Part shown: positions 12,756 to 26,150 of the stretch, in pieces
Layout: every line of letters begins with the position of its first letter
Numbering within the stretch: position 1 is the first letter of the stretch
Assembly: GCA_907163375.1 (NCBI GenBank)
Contig: CAJQUW010000468.1
Span: 62,001-126,000, forward strand
Direction of reading: 5' to 3'
DNA: 64,000 bases
Source of the DNA: Prostheceraeus crozeri
Lineage: Eukaryota; Platyhelminthes; Polycladida; Euryleptidae
The notes under the pieces: generated by a model
What the model was told of the DNA's origin: nothing
What the model saw: the letters and a program-made list of their open reading frames with translations, nothing else
Database searches by the model: none
Made by a program: the position numbers and the translations under genes

Positions 12756-13442
12756 CTGTAAAGTGTAATGTAAACGAAAGATGCTCTCAAAAATAAATGA
12801 AAACTATTTGAACCTTTTGTTTTATGAAAGTATAAGTGATTATTTTTGGGTATGCGGTGAAGTCCTCGCAGGAACGGAGACGACGCCACTGGTCACCAGT
12901 GACCCATTGGACTTTTATGATATTGAAACCCCTGAAATTTCAATAAAAGAAAAATGCATTGATGCTCTTAGAAATTGCCTATTTATACATTACAACTTCA
13001 ATAAAATGATATTTCGCAAATAAAATTACAAAAGACTTGCTATTCTACAATGCTTGCACAAATTGTGGTTGATTTAGTATTTCGAAAATGCATGTACTAC
13101 TCATAAACTGCTCAAAACTCTTCGTATATCACCATCACTGCAGTTTAGTAGTGGTAAAAATTGAAGAATGAGTCACGTCCTTTCATGAAGCAATTAAATG
13201 TGTCATGATGCACTCTAAATTATCGCTTAATTTATAACTTGGTCATTGACCTGTTTGAATTCAATAGCTGTGATGCAGTAGGCCTACTTGCATTGTGAGT
13301 GTCAATCTGATCTGTACTTTTTAATAATAGTTTATACTAAGTTGCTTTTGCATTAAAAAGTCACAAATTTTTGTAAAAGACAAGAGCCACGAGTTGCTTC
13401 GAAAATATTTTTTTAAGAAAATCACAAAGAAATATAAAACTA

Positions 13443-14418
13443 CGAGGGGTGATTGATAAGTTCGCGGCCTGACATAGAGAGCTTAAAGCCAGACCATTAT
13501 GCACATGTGGATTGATACAATGGAATGTGCTGACGGCGCATGACGAGTGATCAGTCGATCCGGTGAAATGTTGGTAAACCACAGCTACTTAACTTCAGTT
13601 ACTAACTTATCAGTCAGTTAGTCAGATAAGTGTTGCGTAAGATGGATCACGTTTCAAATCGAGCTGTCATTCGTTATCTCGGCTTGAAAGTACTCACACC
13701 AAAGGAGATTCATGATGATATGGTTGGAACACTTGGTGAGAAAGCTCCGTCCTACACCACAGTCAAGAAGTGGGCTTCAGAATTCAAGCAAGGAAGAGAG
13801 AGCTTGGAAGATGATCCCCGTTGTGGAAGACCAGTGACAGTGAGCACAGAAGATGTGATCGATCATGTTCAAAAGATTATTCTTGATGATCGCCGTACAA
13901 CCGAGCGAAAGATTGCCTTCGAACTGAAGATTTCACAAGAGCGTGTCCATAACATCATCCATCATGAACTTGGCATGAACAAAGTTTCCGCTCGATGGGT
14001 GCCACGACTGCTCACACCAGAGAACAAACGAGCCCGCTTTCTCATCTCAAGGGACAACCTGGCGCTGTTCGTAAGAGATCCTGAAAATTTCATGGACCGG
14101 TTCATTACGATGGATGAGACTTGGGTTCAACACTATCAGCCAGAGTCGAAAGAACAATCGAAACAATGGAAGCACCCAGGATCACCAACTCCGCGGAAAG
14201 CCGAGGTCACCAGGTCCTCGGGAAAGGTCATGGCCTCCATTTTTTGGGATTCGAAGGGAGTTTTGTTGTTGGACTTCCTAGAGACTGATCGGACTCACCG
14301 GATCGACTGATCACTCGTCATGCGCCGTTAGCACATTCCATTGTATCAATCCACATGTGCATAATGGTCTGGCTTTAAGCTTTCTATGTCAGGCCGCGAA
14401 CTTATCAATCACCCCTCG
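13443..14418 (+). mobile_element. Mariner-family transposon, internally deleted, long terminal inverted repeats
   Basis: A 976-bp element flanked by the TA dinucleotide at 13,441-13,442 and 14,419-14,420. The ends are CGAGGGGTGATTGATAAG and its complement, and the inverted similarity runs for about 120 bp on each side (to about 13,566 and from about 14,297). Mariner elements are usually about 1.3 kb, so roughly 0.3 kb of the 3' coding part is missing. It encodes the truncated transposase described separately. Confidence 0.9.
13642..14310 (+). pseudogene. Mariner transposase, C-terminally truncated
   Basis: From the ATG at 13,642 the frame encodes an N-terminal helix-turn-helix domain (around YTTVKKWASEFKQGRESLED), the linker motif WVPRLL, and two catalytic aspartates, in ITMDETWV and in VLLLDFL. 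The family needs a third Asp about 34 residues after the second. Here the protein ends 10 residues later (ETDRTHRID), inside the extended right inverted repeat, so the third catalytic residue is absent and the enzyme should be inactive. Full-length transposases are about 345 residues; this is 222. Confidence 0.9.
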
Positions 14419-14420
14419 TA

Positions 14421-15209
14421 CACCGAGATCTTTCGTCTGGTCTTGTCAAGGTGGATCCAAATACTAAAATGAATGAACGATAAAGTTGAAACACTGATGA
14501 CAAGTGAGTACAATTTACATGATCACCACGGCAGTGACAGCTTTTCCTTTGCAGAGATGGACTTGTCTGACTGTTAAGTAGTACCAGTCGTGGTTGCACC
14601 AATACTCATCAAGTAATAAGTTGTCATTGTGAAAGTTACAAGATTAAAACTCGTGCTGCCAATCTTCATAGCTAGACATCACCAAGGTTGAAAGTTATTC
14701 GAATAAGCCCATCAGCTCCACGAAACGAAGTAAGTAGTTAGAATTCTCAGTTCTTCTATTCTTTCCCCCCCACATTTTCAGTTCACATTCACTTCTTCTC
14801 CATCTCCTAAAGGCAGTCTCATTTTACGACCATCGTCGCAAAAGCGTTAAGTGCGTAAAATTCTTTTGGTTTGGAGAAAATTTACACCAATTGCTCTGTC
14901 GTTCGCTGTAGACAACAATTCCACGAAGTTCATTATCACAACTGTCTGAAGTTATATTCTAACTAGTATCCAGGGGACCAATCCTTCATGCCAGGTTTCA
15001 AGAAAAACGTGTCAGTGCTGCTGTGCTACTATCCTTTATGACAGCAAAATCTTATCCTCAACCCAATGTAAATAAGTTTGAAAAATGAAAGATATATAAA
15101 AAAGTCAAGTAAAAGTCACAAAATTGTTGAAGTAAAAATACCATCATTCTATACAAATAAACCAGGGCGCATCCATTTGATTGCTGCACCCTCAGCGATG
15201 AAAAGTCCG
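14421..15209. other. No supported gene
   Basis: Host sequence between the mariner copy and the retroelement fragment; no motif-bearing ORF seen. Confidence 0.5.
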
Positions 15210-15390
15210 TAAGATGAGCTCCACTTTTTGATCTTTGAGAAGTCCTCGATGCTGGCCGATGTCCGATGGTTGCACTCTTGAAGATGTCGGGTGATGCTTG
15301 AGGCAGGAGGCTGTCTGGATCTGGGTCGCTTTTTGAAATCCATTTCGGTAGGTGCTCGTTAACACGGAACCTCAAACTTCTTTCACAGTT
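15210..15390 (-). pseudogene. Penelope-like/LINE GIY-YIG-type endonuclease fragment, frameshifted
   Basis: Two overlapping minus-strand frames carry consecutive pieces of a familiar retroelement C-terminus: ERSLRFRVNEHLPKW in one frame, then SSITRHLQECNHRTS in the next, with a shift near 15,335. The R-x-EH ... HL-x2-CNH pattern is what is seen at the end of GIY-YIG endonuclease domains attached to Penelope-type reverse transcriptases. The catalytic GIY-YIG strands themselves are not visible. Similarity is by eye. Confidence 0.4.
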
Positions 15391-15984
15391 TTCTATAAGC
15401 CGCTCCGCAGCCACAAGCGAATTCATATATAATAGTGTTTCGAAGAGGAAGTGGAATTGGGTCTTTGGGCGCGCTAGGACACATTTTGATCATGGAGAAA
15501 GCTAGTCTGACGTTTGTCTGGAAATAAGCATTTTGTACTGCCTTTGCGCCTTTGCGGTGTTGTTGCTAATTATGTTAGATTGTTCGCCATAATATGGAAG
15601 GCGCACAATTATCTATTTTCTCAGCTGTAGTGATTCTTATGCATCTCTTCTATTTTCATTTAAGCACTTTCCATAATTTTCACTGTCAGTCATGTCATCT
15701 GATCAGCTGGCTTGTTTATTTCAATTAATTCAATTTTGTCGATTTCTGCGTAGTGATTGTACAGATAGCGTGTTGGATCTCTATGATGGTTGTCACACGA
15801 TATCGTCGCAACATTGCTAGATCAATTTTAAGAAAAGATAATATTTCTTTATTCATGAAAAAAGACACAAGAAAATGAACAAGACAAGCGCAGGTCATGG
15901 CCGCAAAGGCACTTACAGACAAGCGCTACTTATAAAGTGTGGAATTCATAGTGTAACGTCTTCATAAAATTAGCCGAGGTCAAC

Positions 15985-16760
15985 ATTCTTCAATCTTTCT
16001 TTAAAGCAACTAACGGACGGAGTAGATGTGCATTCAACTGGCAAATGGTTCCAAATTTTGTAAACACGGTCAAAGAAAGTATTTCACAAATTACGTTCAT
16101 GAGGGAAAATGTACGGCTAAACTTGGAATGGGTTATTTTATTGACTGCGTGTACAATACGCTAGTGGATGGTATACTAAATAATCATCAATTCTAATGTC
16201 AAAGAAAACCATTACAAATTTTGAAAAATAAGCATAAGTCAAGAACAACGCGCCTGCGGCAGAGTGGCTCTAGATTCAATAAGAGGAGCTTATGCTTGTA
16301 GTCTGAATAAGTAACAGAACTCCGACAAGAGTAGTAAATTTTGAGGTCATCGGCAAAAAGTTTATAAGAAATGACATCTTCCTCAAAGGAATCGTTCAAG
16401 TCGTTAACATAAAAGAGAAAAATAATAGGTCCAAGAACTGAGCCCTGCGGGACTCCACTAATTACTGGTGGACTTTTGACGCAACAGAATCAATAATAAC
16501 GGATTGAGATCGGTTAGATAGAAACGCCTGAATCCATTGAAGTAATTCATATTTTATTCCATAGGCTTCAAGCTTGATCACCAGCTTTCGATGAATTACT
16601 GAGTGAAACGCCTATGCAAGATCGAGAAACATGCAGTCAACCTTCTCTCTGCGTATCAAAGCGCTAGTCCATTCATAAAGTGATGTTATCAGAAACGATG
16701 CCAAATAACCATAGAACTGCCAACGGAATCTTTGCTGCCAGAGAGACACCCGATAACCGA
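15985..16760 (-). pseudogene. LINE reverse transcriptase remnant with internal deletion
   Basis: Reading the minus strand downward, conceptual translation gives DCMFLDLA, then HRKLVIKLEAYGIKYELLQW, then SGVPQGSVLGPI (fingers/palm motif), KLFADDLKIYYS (FADD catalytic motif), then directly LLLNLEPLCRRRVVLDLCLF and finally WNHLPVECTSTPSVSCFKERL. The segment between the FADD motif and the RRR motif of CR1/Jockey-type elements is shortened, and there are stops and a frameshift, so this is a dead, internally deleted copy ending near 15,985. Confidence 0.75.
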
Positions 16761-19700
16761 CCAGCACGCTCGACGATTTTGTCATGAGATGTATTTGAAA
16801 TTCTTGTCACTCTCCAGTTCCGTTGTATTGCCTCTCAAGAACGGACGAAGCGCCGGCAAAATAAAAAGAATTTAATGAATTTTTCATTATTCAAAGTTAT
16901 TAACAAATTTGCACCAACAAAGAATCTTAACCGAATGTGACTAAGTTCGGCGAACTTAGGTGAAATCGGAAAAATTGGAATATGTTGGGGGAGGAAAGAA
17001 TAGAAGTACCGAATTCTCGCTTTCAAACCATTTTTGTGCCAGACAGCTATTCGAAATTAATGCTGATGCCACAATATGGATACCACAGTTTTCGTTTGAC
17101 GCCAGTGTCGATAATAACTTGCATTTTCCACACACTTTATCAATGAATTGATGTTTTTAAGATTACTTATATGACGAATTGAGTAGTAATAATTCAACGA
17201 TTCTAATAATCTAAAAGAATGGCATTTTATACAGAATCGCCGTTTTTCTTCCTATGAAGAGCTAACAGTGAAAGCAAAGTTGCCATTGTTGAACGATTGA
17301 CATTCTCCAAGCATTTGGGAGAGTCTTCAATGTTCGTTCCACCTCTTTTTATTTGCTCCTGCTCACAATTTCCTTCATACCGAAAATCCCTGTTACGAAA
17401 TTTTGGTACCTATCGCGGTATCAGCATTAGCTGTCACATTCTAGGTTTTCTACGTTCCCCTAACCTTTACACTGACCTCAATCCTTGCGATTACCTGTCA
17501 TCGGATAATCTTTCGTAAGAAATTTGCCACTTGATTCCACCGAAAACCGAAGAAGAGTTGATTTCCGCATCAATGAAGTGAAAGCGCATACATGTACAAG
17601 CACTTCAAGCGAAATAATTACATCAGCTATTGACTGACAATTTGTTCACGAAACTTACAGCAGCTTAGATGAAAAATCAAGAAAAAATCACAAGTTTGGT
17701 CGGATCATGATCGCGACAACAATTTTCGGTATCTGTTTCATCAATGTACATGGTCTGATGACCACGATCAGGCTTAGGCCTGTTAAAGGCCGTGCACACC
17801 GTCAAGAGCGCTACGAAACTAAAAGGACGATCTATGGGTGATGACTGGTTTCTTTTGAAAATGTTTTCAAACTATTGTTTCTTTAGAGTTATGTTTCATT
17901 AGAGTTTCATTAGCGGTTTCTAATGGAAATATCAATGCTCCAAGAAAATTTCATGATTTTTCTCAATTCATTTCAGGCTAACATGTAAAAAGCCCTTTAG
18001 ATCAATCAGTAATTGACTCTCTCTATTACTACAGCACTTATTTGAGGCTACCCAGTCGCCTGACAGAGACGCGTCATCCATAGAATGGCAGCACCAAAGT
18101 CAAAATATTACATTTAACGACAGTCTAAGAACGTAGTTACAATGACTGAATCCTGCGAATAGTAACTTAAATGTTTCAGATTTCGATGGCCTTTGTGCAG
18201 TTGAAGACAAACATGACATAAACATATGACTTGAATCTGGTGATAGCTCTAAAATCGTAACTGAAAAAAATTATACTTCGAATATCGCAGGAATACAAGC
18301 CTCATTCAAGCCATTTTTAGTGATGCTGTTCCAGTTGGATGATTTCGCTACTTTAAAAATTGAAACACTTTTGTTTGGTTGGCAGTATACCTGCAAACAC
18401 TTGAACATGACCTGCTGCCTGACAGCGATAAAATTGATACATAATATCTGGTCAGAGCTAACCTCCGCGTTGATCTACTGTACAGATCGCTATCGACGTA
18501 TCAACACTGTGGCTGATATGAAGTGACAGCCAGCATTCGAATTAAGACTCACGTGTTCATGGCAGCAGGCGATCATCAATCGTACAAAAATCGGTCATTC
18601 ACTTACATTATTAAATTGCTGCTCTCTACTCGCAGCCAACGATGCTGATGCATGTTAATTGCTGGAGGTTGCAGGAGTGTGAGAAAAATATGAAAGAAAA
18701 GATAAGTGTATGAAAGTCATGAATTAATTCAGAACTGAATCTTTCGTTTTCATACATCCTGAACTTACATGTAAATATTTTACAAGGTCACATGATGCGG
18801 CTATCATCCGCTTATCTATATCAAAAGTATTTGAAATACCGATTTTTTTAAAGAATCAAGCTGTACAACTATTGTGGAGGGGTCGGCAGTTGCGGTGCAG
18901 TCTATGCCTTCAACAAATCAACAGAATGGAAATCAATTTGGCTAAGCATCATCAAGAAGAAATTCGGTGCAAAATGATCATATGATTTTTGGACATGCCG
19001 TCACGAACCCTCACATTCAGGGGATCTTAAAGAACATAATTTTAAAGGATGTGTTCAAGAAACGATTGTGGTAAATAGAATATAGATGCATCGATCTGTG
19101 TTCATAATCAGCATATTTGTTAGCATTAGTGACAGCTTCAATTTATGGAATGCTTCCACATCAGAGCTCTTGGCATCTTCGTCTCCCAAAGTCCAATTGT
19201 CTCATTCGTGTCCAGTCCTGCATTAATCCCCGTTATACATTAATTTTCAATCAGAATTATTCTTGGTAAAGTGATTCGAATTTCTCTGTTCCCTACAGAA
19301 GTCATTGCTTTTATGGTCTTCTATGACCATGCAATCATTTTCTGTGACTTGACTGCTTTTTGATTTTCTAACTCATTATTTGTGAATTGATGTTTTCACA
19401 ATAAGGCATGTTGTTTGATTCCAAATCATTTAAAATAAACACATTACGATTATTATCAAGAGAATTCTCTCTCAACAGTACAAATATTTTTATCGATTAT
19501 GTAATTTGATTTCAACATTTCCACAAAGTCTAATTTGAAATTCCACTATCATCTTCCTTTGAGAGGTGCTGATGCAAATTCATTCCTTTTAAGAACAGGG
19601 GCATGCAAGAAATTTGCACCTCAGAGGACCCCAGTTGAGGATATAACAACGGTACCATGTCAGAATTTCGTAGAATGCCATGGTTGTGGACGCTTATAGG

Positions 19701-20905
19701 AAAATCCGGAGTTATGAATCTAACAAGCAGGCGAACAACGTACACAGTCGCGCATGTGAAACACGCCTCTCATAACTTTCAATCATGAAGGTCATTCAAA
19801 ATTATTCCACCTGAGCTTGCTACTTAAGTCAAATTTTAGAGAAAATGCGCTTTACTAATCATCTTCATCACATTGCATCAAAATGATACATGTATTGACA
19901 TAAACATAGATCTTTGGAACGACAGGTCATAAAGGAAATTTGTCTGCACTTCCTAATGATAGGAACACATGCGTTCATTCCAACAACATAAGCAAACAAA
20001 CATTTACGATAAACAGCTTTGAGAGATTTTCCAATTTCTTCTGTGATGCAAGACGCAATTACCTAATGCAGCAACAGCTGGATTGAGACCGAGCGGCGAA
20101 TAAAATAGACGTTTTTATTAAAATGGATGCTATCATGGTAGTCACCGCGAAAGCATTTGTCATCAGTAAACTTCTTTGAAATTACAAATTTCAAACGTCC
20201 TAGTAGTCTATAGAGTACAATACTTGATGTCAAGAACTCTCTTTATATTTTTGTCTTTCTTGGAAGAGATGAAGATAATAGAATTCTTAAGAATATTTTT
20301 TTACAATAAAATGATCTCCCCTTTAGCAGATCCTTCAAAAAGCTTTCAATTTCTGCTTTTCCAAGGATATCCATATTCAGTGATACAGCTTGTAGGAATC
20401 TTCCATGAAAATTATAAGCGGGTACAATAAACATGTAGGTCACGCTGGCACAGGTGCAGATAACTTTGGGATCGTAGGTTCGAGTCCTACCAGCTGCACA
20501 TGTTTCATGGCAATTTGATCCGTCGTTAATCTCACTTCATTCATTGCTAAATGCAAAGTCCAGTTCAGTCCGCACACTATGTTATACAGAAGTTCAATTT
20601 GTAAGACAACATTACATTTTATGGCCTTCTACGTTTTGTTTCGTCACATTTTTGGCGCTCATATGCTCATCGCTTGCGACTAATAAACTTTGAAACGTCG
20701 CCTTAATGTGTGAATGCCCACAATGACACATCCACTCGGTCAACCATTAGATAGATCGCTCTGTTGTTGTCTGCATCGGCTGCGAATGATTATAATAAAT
20801 TAAGAATTTCATTTCAGGTTGACATAATGTGAGTACATGCATTCAATGAGGTTAGTTGTCATCAAACTTTCTTTAAATTTTTCCAACATTTATTGACTCA
20901 CTCAC
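16761..20905. other. No supported gene (intron of the minus-strand host gene, by inference)
   Basis: Only short motif-less ORFs. Near 20,440-20,500 there is a tRNA-like B-box phrase (GGTTCGAGTCC) without a foldable acceptor stem. Nothing else supported. Confidence 0.4.
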
Positions 20906-21938
20906 TTTGGGAGAAATTGGCGGAGGTATGATTGCACTTATTGCTTTTCCACCAACACGCCTTTCAGGCGAATTCCTTTTCACCACTGCACTATTCCGAT
21001 TCAAATTTGTTACACTGGAACTGCTGGTGCTCATTGGAGCGTCTAAGTTATCATTGCCAACTCCTGACACTGAGGTGGATCGAGATTCAAGAGCCGATAT
21101 CAGTCTGTTGACACTCGGTTTCGGGGATTGGTGAGTACACATACTTTCATCTATCACATGATTTTGGAGACTCTTGCTCATTGTCAGGTCTTCGGCTGTC
21201 GAGGACAACCTACAGCTAAGGGTTTCATCCTGAATGTTCGAATCTCGCCAAGTGTCACTGCTGGACTGCACATTTGAAAGTATCCGAATACCACCTGAAG
21301 ATATGGACGCTGATATTGAAGAACCTGGTGATGTGGTGCTGTCAATCTGCGGCCTTTCTTCATTCGACGGAGGATCGAGATCATCCAGTGATGTTGTTTC
21401 TTCCTCGGTCGATGATGATGCCGTGTTATAATGATCTCCTTGAGAATCAACGTAGGAATTTTCAGTAACCTCCTCAACCAGTGATAGATGTTTATCCTCT
21501 GAGACATTGACAAATACCTGACCTGACTGAGGCCTGTCCACATTCAGTTCGGATTGAGATAGATTTTCTGGACTGAGAGTATCAGACGGAGGATTCTCTT
21601 GCTTTGAAAGGGGTCTGTCATCAGGTACTCGCTGTCTGATTGATGATTTGTCGAATGTTGGAGATCGAACAGCATGCAAGCAGCAATCTGACTGATCATG
21701 ACCACTAACACTGGTTGGTGTCTCAGGCCCGTCATGTGCTTCAAAAAGTGATAACATTTTCTGACGATACTGAACGACCTTGGATGGTTGATGCTCTCCG
21801 TTGTTAACATTGGGGCTGAAGTCTTTCTTTTCGGGGGGGAAAATACCGGACAGCGTTTTCTTTAACATCATGCGCTCCATCAACATGGCCACAGGTGAAG
21901 GTTCTTTCTGCATCCTTGTTAAATTTTTCTCTATCATG
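20906..21938 (-). CDS. Large coding exon (1,033 nt) of an unidentified host gene
   Basis: An acceptor (TACGTCACAG) precedes 21,938 and a strong donor (GTGAGT) follows 20,906 on the minus strand. The exon is open throughout and encodes about 344 residues. The first 90 or so include a charged, methionine-rich segment (MLMERMMLKKTLSGIFPPEK) and VVQYRQKMLSLFEAHDG. The rest is a long Ser/Thr/Pro/acidic low-complexity region with SP/TP sites, ending PPPISPK. No catalytic domain is visible; a scaffold or cytoskeletal regulator is possible but unproven. The upstream exon at 25,711-25,769 joins in a compatible phase. Confidence 0.7.
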
Positions 21939-23156
21939 CTGTGACGTATAACGGAACTTCTAAAATGAAGAATGAAGCAATCAAGAGAACACATTTCAGA
22001 CTCCAATCAAAGATATGTGAATTCATAGTGATTGATATGGAGGACAAGGGTTCAAAACATGTACATCAAATATACAATTTGTGTATTGTAAAAATTGATA
22101 AACAAAAATGCAGAGTTCCGAGAAAATGTAGAGAATTTCTTACTTCATGGTGTAGGGTCAAGACATGTTAAACTCAATGAAATACAAACAAGATTGTTAT
22201 TCAGTACAAGTGATGCAATACGACTCTGTGAACCTGACGGGATGTACTCATAAAACATTTGAAATTCATGATTGAAATATTATGTTAATTATTATGTTAA
22301 ATAAAATTCTACATTTTTATTTACTGCAACATACGAGCACATGGCATACATGAAAAATTACATTTGCACGTGTATGCTGAATATAGTACACATGCATAAA
22401 ATTGATACCGTGTTAGATACCAGAAATTGAATCTGTCTTTGGTATACAGTTGAGCAGGCTTATTGAGGCGAATCACAACTTAGGCCTAATTCCGATTTGG
22501 AGGATGAGCTTCGAGTATCAAAATGGGATATACGCATGGTACTAAATAATGACACAATTAAGAAAATCACTAAAACTATGGCTGCTGCAAACTGACTGAA
22601 GTGGGTCGCTAAGCAGACTTAGGAATAAATATCATTTTATAATGAGTGAAACACCAAAAGAAAAATTGCTATTCAGGAGATGTGCGTCTTACTTTAACCC
22701 ACGGCCACCCAGGTTATCTAGAGCCGTTTCACTGACTGCATATACGAGTAGGTTACTACTATTTCTCTCAGCTACAGACGATTGCATGCGACTAACGACA
22801 ATTGGTGGGATCAATTCTTCGCCATAAAAATCAATGAATAAATATTATGTCACATTCATGATATAATCAATTAAATTCATCAAATTTGGAAAATCAAGCT
22901 TTTAAAATCGATTTTCAATGTTTGTTTAGAACAACTTGACTCCATCCCGCATAAACAAACAAATCCTGCACCGAATTATCAATATTGTATACCGGTGTCT
23001 CATAATGGCAACAAGCTGATCTGTAAGTCATTACAAAATGGAAAACAACATCATGATACACCAGTTGATGATTACTTAAGTCTATGCATAATTATAAGAT
23101 CAATAGATTTGAAATTTTCAAATCTACCTGTTGATTTGCGAATTATCAAAACTAGC
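21939..23156. other. No supported gene
   Basis: AT-rich intronic-looking sequence. A 52-bp segment at about 23,061-23,112 recurs at about 23,449-23,500 (see the duplication features). Confidence 0.4.
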
Positions 23157-23442
23157 CACCACAACCAAAGACAGATTGGTATTTAACTCAAATATCAAAC
23201 AATACAACCAGTAAATTATTAATGTTTGCTTCTACTGGAACTGCATGAGGATAAGGCAACTAAATGTATTAGCATCGTTGAGTCACATCATAATTGCTTT
23301 AACATACTAAGAAAACAGATGCTTCGCTTAGTATATAAAGACCACATACAGTCCAGTAATTTGACTACAAAATGTCTTGCGATCATTGTAGTAGATTTAC
23401 GATTTTTTTAATAATTTGCCTTGATAATTCATATTCGATTAG
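23157..23442 (+). repeat. 286-bp direct duplication, copy 1
   Basis: From CACCACAACCAAAGACAG to ATATTCGATTAG this copy is almost identical to 24,947-25,232 (I see one substitution, CTACTGG against CTATTGG), with a constant offset of 1,790 bp. It is bracketed by a second short duplication: CCAGTTGATGATTACTTAAG at about 23,061 before it and at about 23,449 after it, the later copy lacking about 27 bp between two GATTTG words. A recent compound rearrangement is implied. Confidence 0.85.
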
Positions 23443-24946
23443 TTGACGCCAGTTGATGATTACTTAAGTCTATGCATAATTATAAGATCAATAGATTTGC
23501 GAATTATCAAAACTTGAAGTTGTCGAATAAAACACACAATCTTTACAGGAAAAATCACATATACTCGGCAATGAAATAGAATCCTACATGATTAATTATG
23601 ACTTTGGAGCCCACTGGTGCGAACACCTGTGAATCAAAGATTATTAGGCTTCATTGCAAAGCATTATAAAAACCCAAAACATTTTACTTTTAATTGATTA
23701 AATTTCAGTTTAATTTTGATTCTTTACTTTCGATAAATATTCCAAATTAACTATCTAATCAATTTTATTGGCATTTTTCTGTATACTGATCATCGTAAAT
23801 ATCTATCATTATTTAAGTATTAATTCACTATCGATAACATTTGAAGCTGTCATAAGACGATGATTGTTTACTTAACTACGCTAAAAGTTTTATTCTTTGA
23901 GGAATATTGATGAGAAAAAATAGTGTACATAATAATAAAGCAGTATTACATATTATCACTTTTATTTATTCTCTAAATTTCGGTTTTTCAATTTATAAAT
24001 GATGCATGCAATACGCAATATTTTTTTTTTGTGAAGATGAGTGAGCCTTTCGTATTCCAGACAGGTCAATCAAACTTCCCTGTCAGCGTAGACAGTGTCA
24101 GCTCAGACGTGTTCCGCCAATCTCACTCATTTGAGAGCGTGTCCCCGATTACGTCTTCACGAAGCTTTGCTACGTTCCTGAGCTTCAACGTTGATAAATT
24201 AGATAAAAGCATGTGGCGAGCATGGATCATGGAAGAGCATAGCTTGTTAGAGCGAATAAAAACAATATGTAAAATTGGCCGAACTACAGTACACCTTTAA
24301 ATAATTTGATCATTATAACACCAAATTTTCTGCCAAACAGCTTTAATGATGGTAAAGAAAAGAAACAACTAATCAATGACAATGCCACGTCATAATCATC
24401 ACATTGATGATCATTGTCTTCTTTGAAGTCATAATAAATCGAAGGAATATGCATTAAGTTGAACATTCCATTGGTCACCTTATTTGCTAATCGTGCACAT
24501 ATATTTGTCAAAAACATGATGCGATTATGCATGCACAATAAAATATGGTACACCAATATGGACTCAGATTCTGTTTTATCAGACAGATCGCCATCGAATA
24601 GAGTCAAATAAATAAAAAAAAAAAACAGTCACGAAAATTTAAAAAGCTATTCATTATCCTCTCTTTCTGCTCTATATTCTGGAAGAATGGTGTCATTAAT
24701 AACAAGCAGCCTAAAGACACAATAAGAACAAAATTAAAGACAAGTTGTATCAAATTAATTAAATTATTAAAGCCATTAATTTACCGGTGGGAATGAATCA
24801 GAAGATATTATTAAACGAAACATTGGCTAATTATCTACACCTGATCCGCAAGCAAAACCACTCTTTTCCTGATCTCACCTGCAACAAGCAAACTGATCTC
24901 ATCACATTGAATAACTTGAGCTATCTCATTGATTCATCTCCTGATA
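23443..24946. other. AT-rich segment with short unassigned ORFs
   Basis: Two modest ATG-initiated frames stand out: 24,037-24,300 on the plus strand (Ser/Phe-rich, about 87 residues) and 24,284-24,607 on the minus strand (about 107 residues, DYDVALSLISCFFSLPSL). I recognise neither. They may be chance ORFs. Confidence 0.25.
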
Positions 24947-25232
24947 CACCACAACCAAAGACAGATTGGTATTTAACTCAAATATCAAACAATACAACCA
25001 GTAAATTATTAATGTTTGCTTCTATTGGAACTGCATGAGGATAAGGCAACTAAATGTATTAGCATCGTTGAGTCACATCATAATTGCTTTAACATACTAA
25101 GAAAACAGATGCTTCGCTTAGTATATAAAGACCACATACAGTCCAGTAATTTGACTACAAAATGTCTTGCGATCATTGTAGTAGATTTACGATTTTTTTA
25201 ATAATTTGCCTTGATAATTCATATTCGATTAG
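24947..25232 (+). repeat. 286-bp direct duplication, copy 2
   Basis: Near-identical partner of 23,157-23,442. Here the block continues an open frame that starts at an ATG at 24,793, so this is more likely the source copy. No known protein family is recognised in that frame. Confidence 0.8.
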
Positions 25233-25710
25233 ATTGGAAAAGCCAAGTAAAATAGATGCAAAAAATGTTGTTTCTTTAATTTTATGCAACTTTGATATAC
25301 TTCGGCGATCTACGCGATCGCCATTATCAAAAAGAAAGAAGATAAAATTTTTGAAATTGAGAGATGCTTAGATCACAAAGAGGACTATGTTATAGACTGA
25401 AAACTCAGAATTACTAAATAACGCAATAGTAAAACCGGAAAAAAGGCTAAAAATCTTACATGTAAAACAAGGTTATAAAGCTATGCTACAAAAAGTCAAA
25501 GAGATATCTAGCAAATCTCAGCTTTTTCGCGTAGATCACCAAAATATGTCGAAGTTGTATAAATTTAAAGAAACTATATACTTGTCATTCCCAATCTAGT
25601 TTAGCAACGATGATTTATGTATTGTTATTTCTAAACAGTCTGTGAAAATAAAAGGTCTGCTTAATTCCCCGGCTTTTAGGTTTCATAGGGAGACACTATA
25701 AAAGTCTTAC

Positions 25711-25769
25711 CGTCGTCCAATGCCAGAATTTTTGATGTCATGTTCTCGATGATGCGGATCTCGCCGTCT
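25711..25769 (-). CDS. Small coding exon (59 nt) of the host gene
   Basis: Acceptor ATGATTACAG and donor GTAAGA flank this minus-strand segment. In the frame that leaves two bases to join the exon at 21,938 it encodes RRDPHHREHDIKNSGIGR, continuing in phase into MIEKNLTRMQ. Another frame (DGEIRIIENMTSKILALDD) also looks protein-like, so the frame is not certain. Confidence 0.55.
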
Positions 25770-25985
25770 CTGTAATCATAAATAGATTTTACAAATTTCT
25801 CTTTCAAAATTTATAAGTATTTAAATCTCAGCATAATATTCACAGATTATATCACAATTTGTTATGCATGTTACTTCCATTGCTCACATAACATAGTAAA
25901 TTCAAAATCATAGCAGGAACAAATAACACAAAGTATCACTTTTTCATGTAGCTAGCTTAATAGCTAGATCAATGCTTTCCTAATC

Positions 25986-26150
25986 AGTGGTCTCCGTGGC
26001 AAAGTGGTTAAGTGCTTGTCCTAGTGATCTTCTGGTCCAGAGGTCGAGCCCTGAAAGTGTCATTGGAGGTCGTCAGGAACGCCATCTGGACTAAAAGCAC
26101 TACAACGCTCCAGGGAAGTCTGACTATGTCAGCACCGTCATTCAATGCCA
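25986..26150 (+). repeat. tRNA-derived SINE, copy 1
   Basis: Begins GGTCTCCGTGGCAAAGTGG (A box) with a B-box-like GGTCGAGCCC about 50 bp on, followed by a shared non-tRNA body (CATCTGGACTAAAAGCACTA, then GACTATGTCAGCACCGTC). A copy in opposite orientation is at 27,605-27,768. Confidence 0.75.

Noticed and set aside
20440-20505. tRNA gene
   Set aside because: A B-box-like GGTTCGAGTCC is present, but the 5' and 3' ends do not pair as an acceptor stem and no anticodon arm could be placed.
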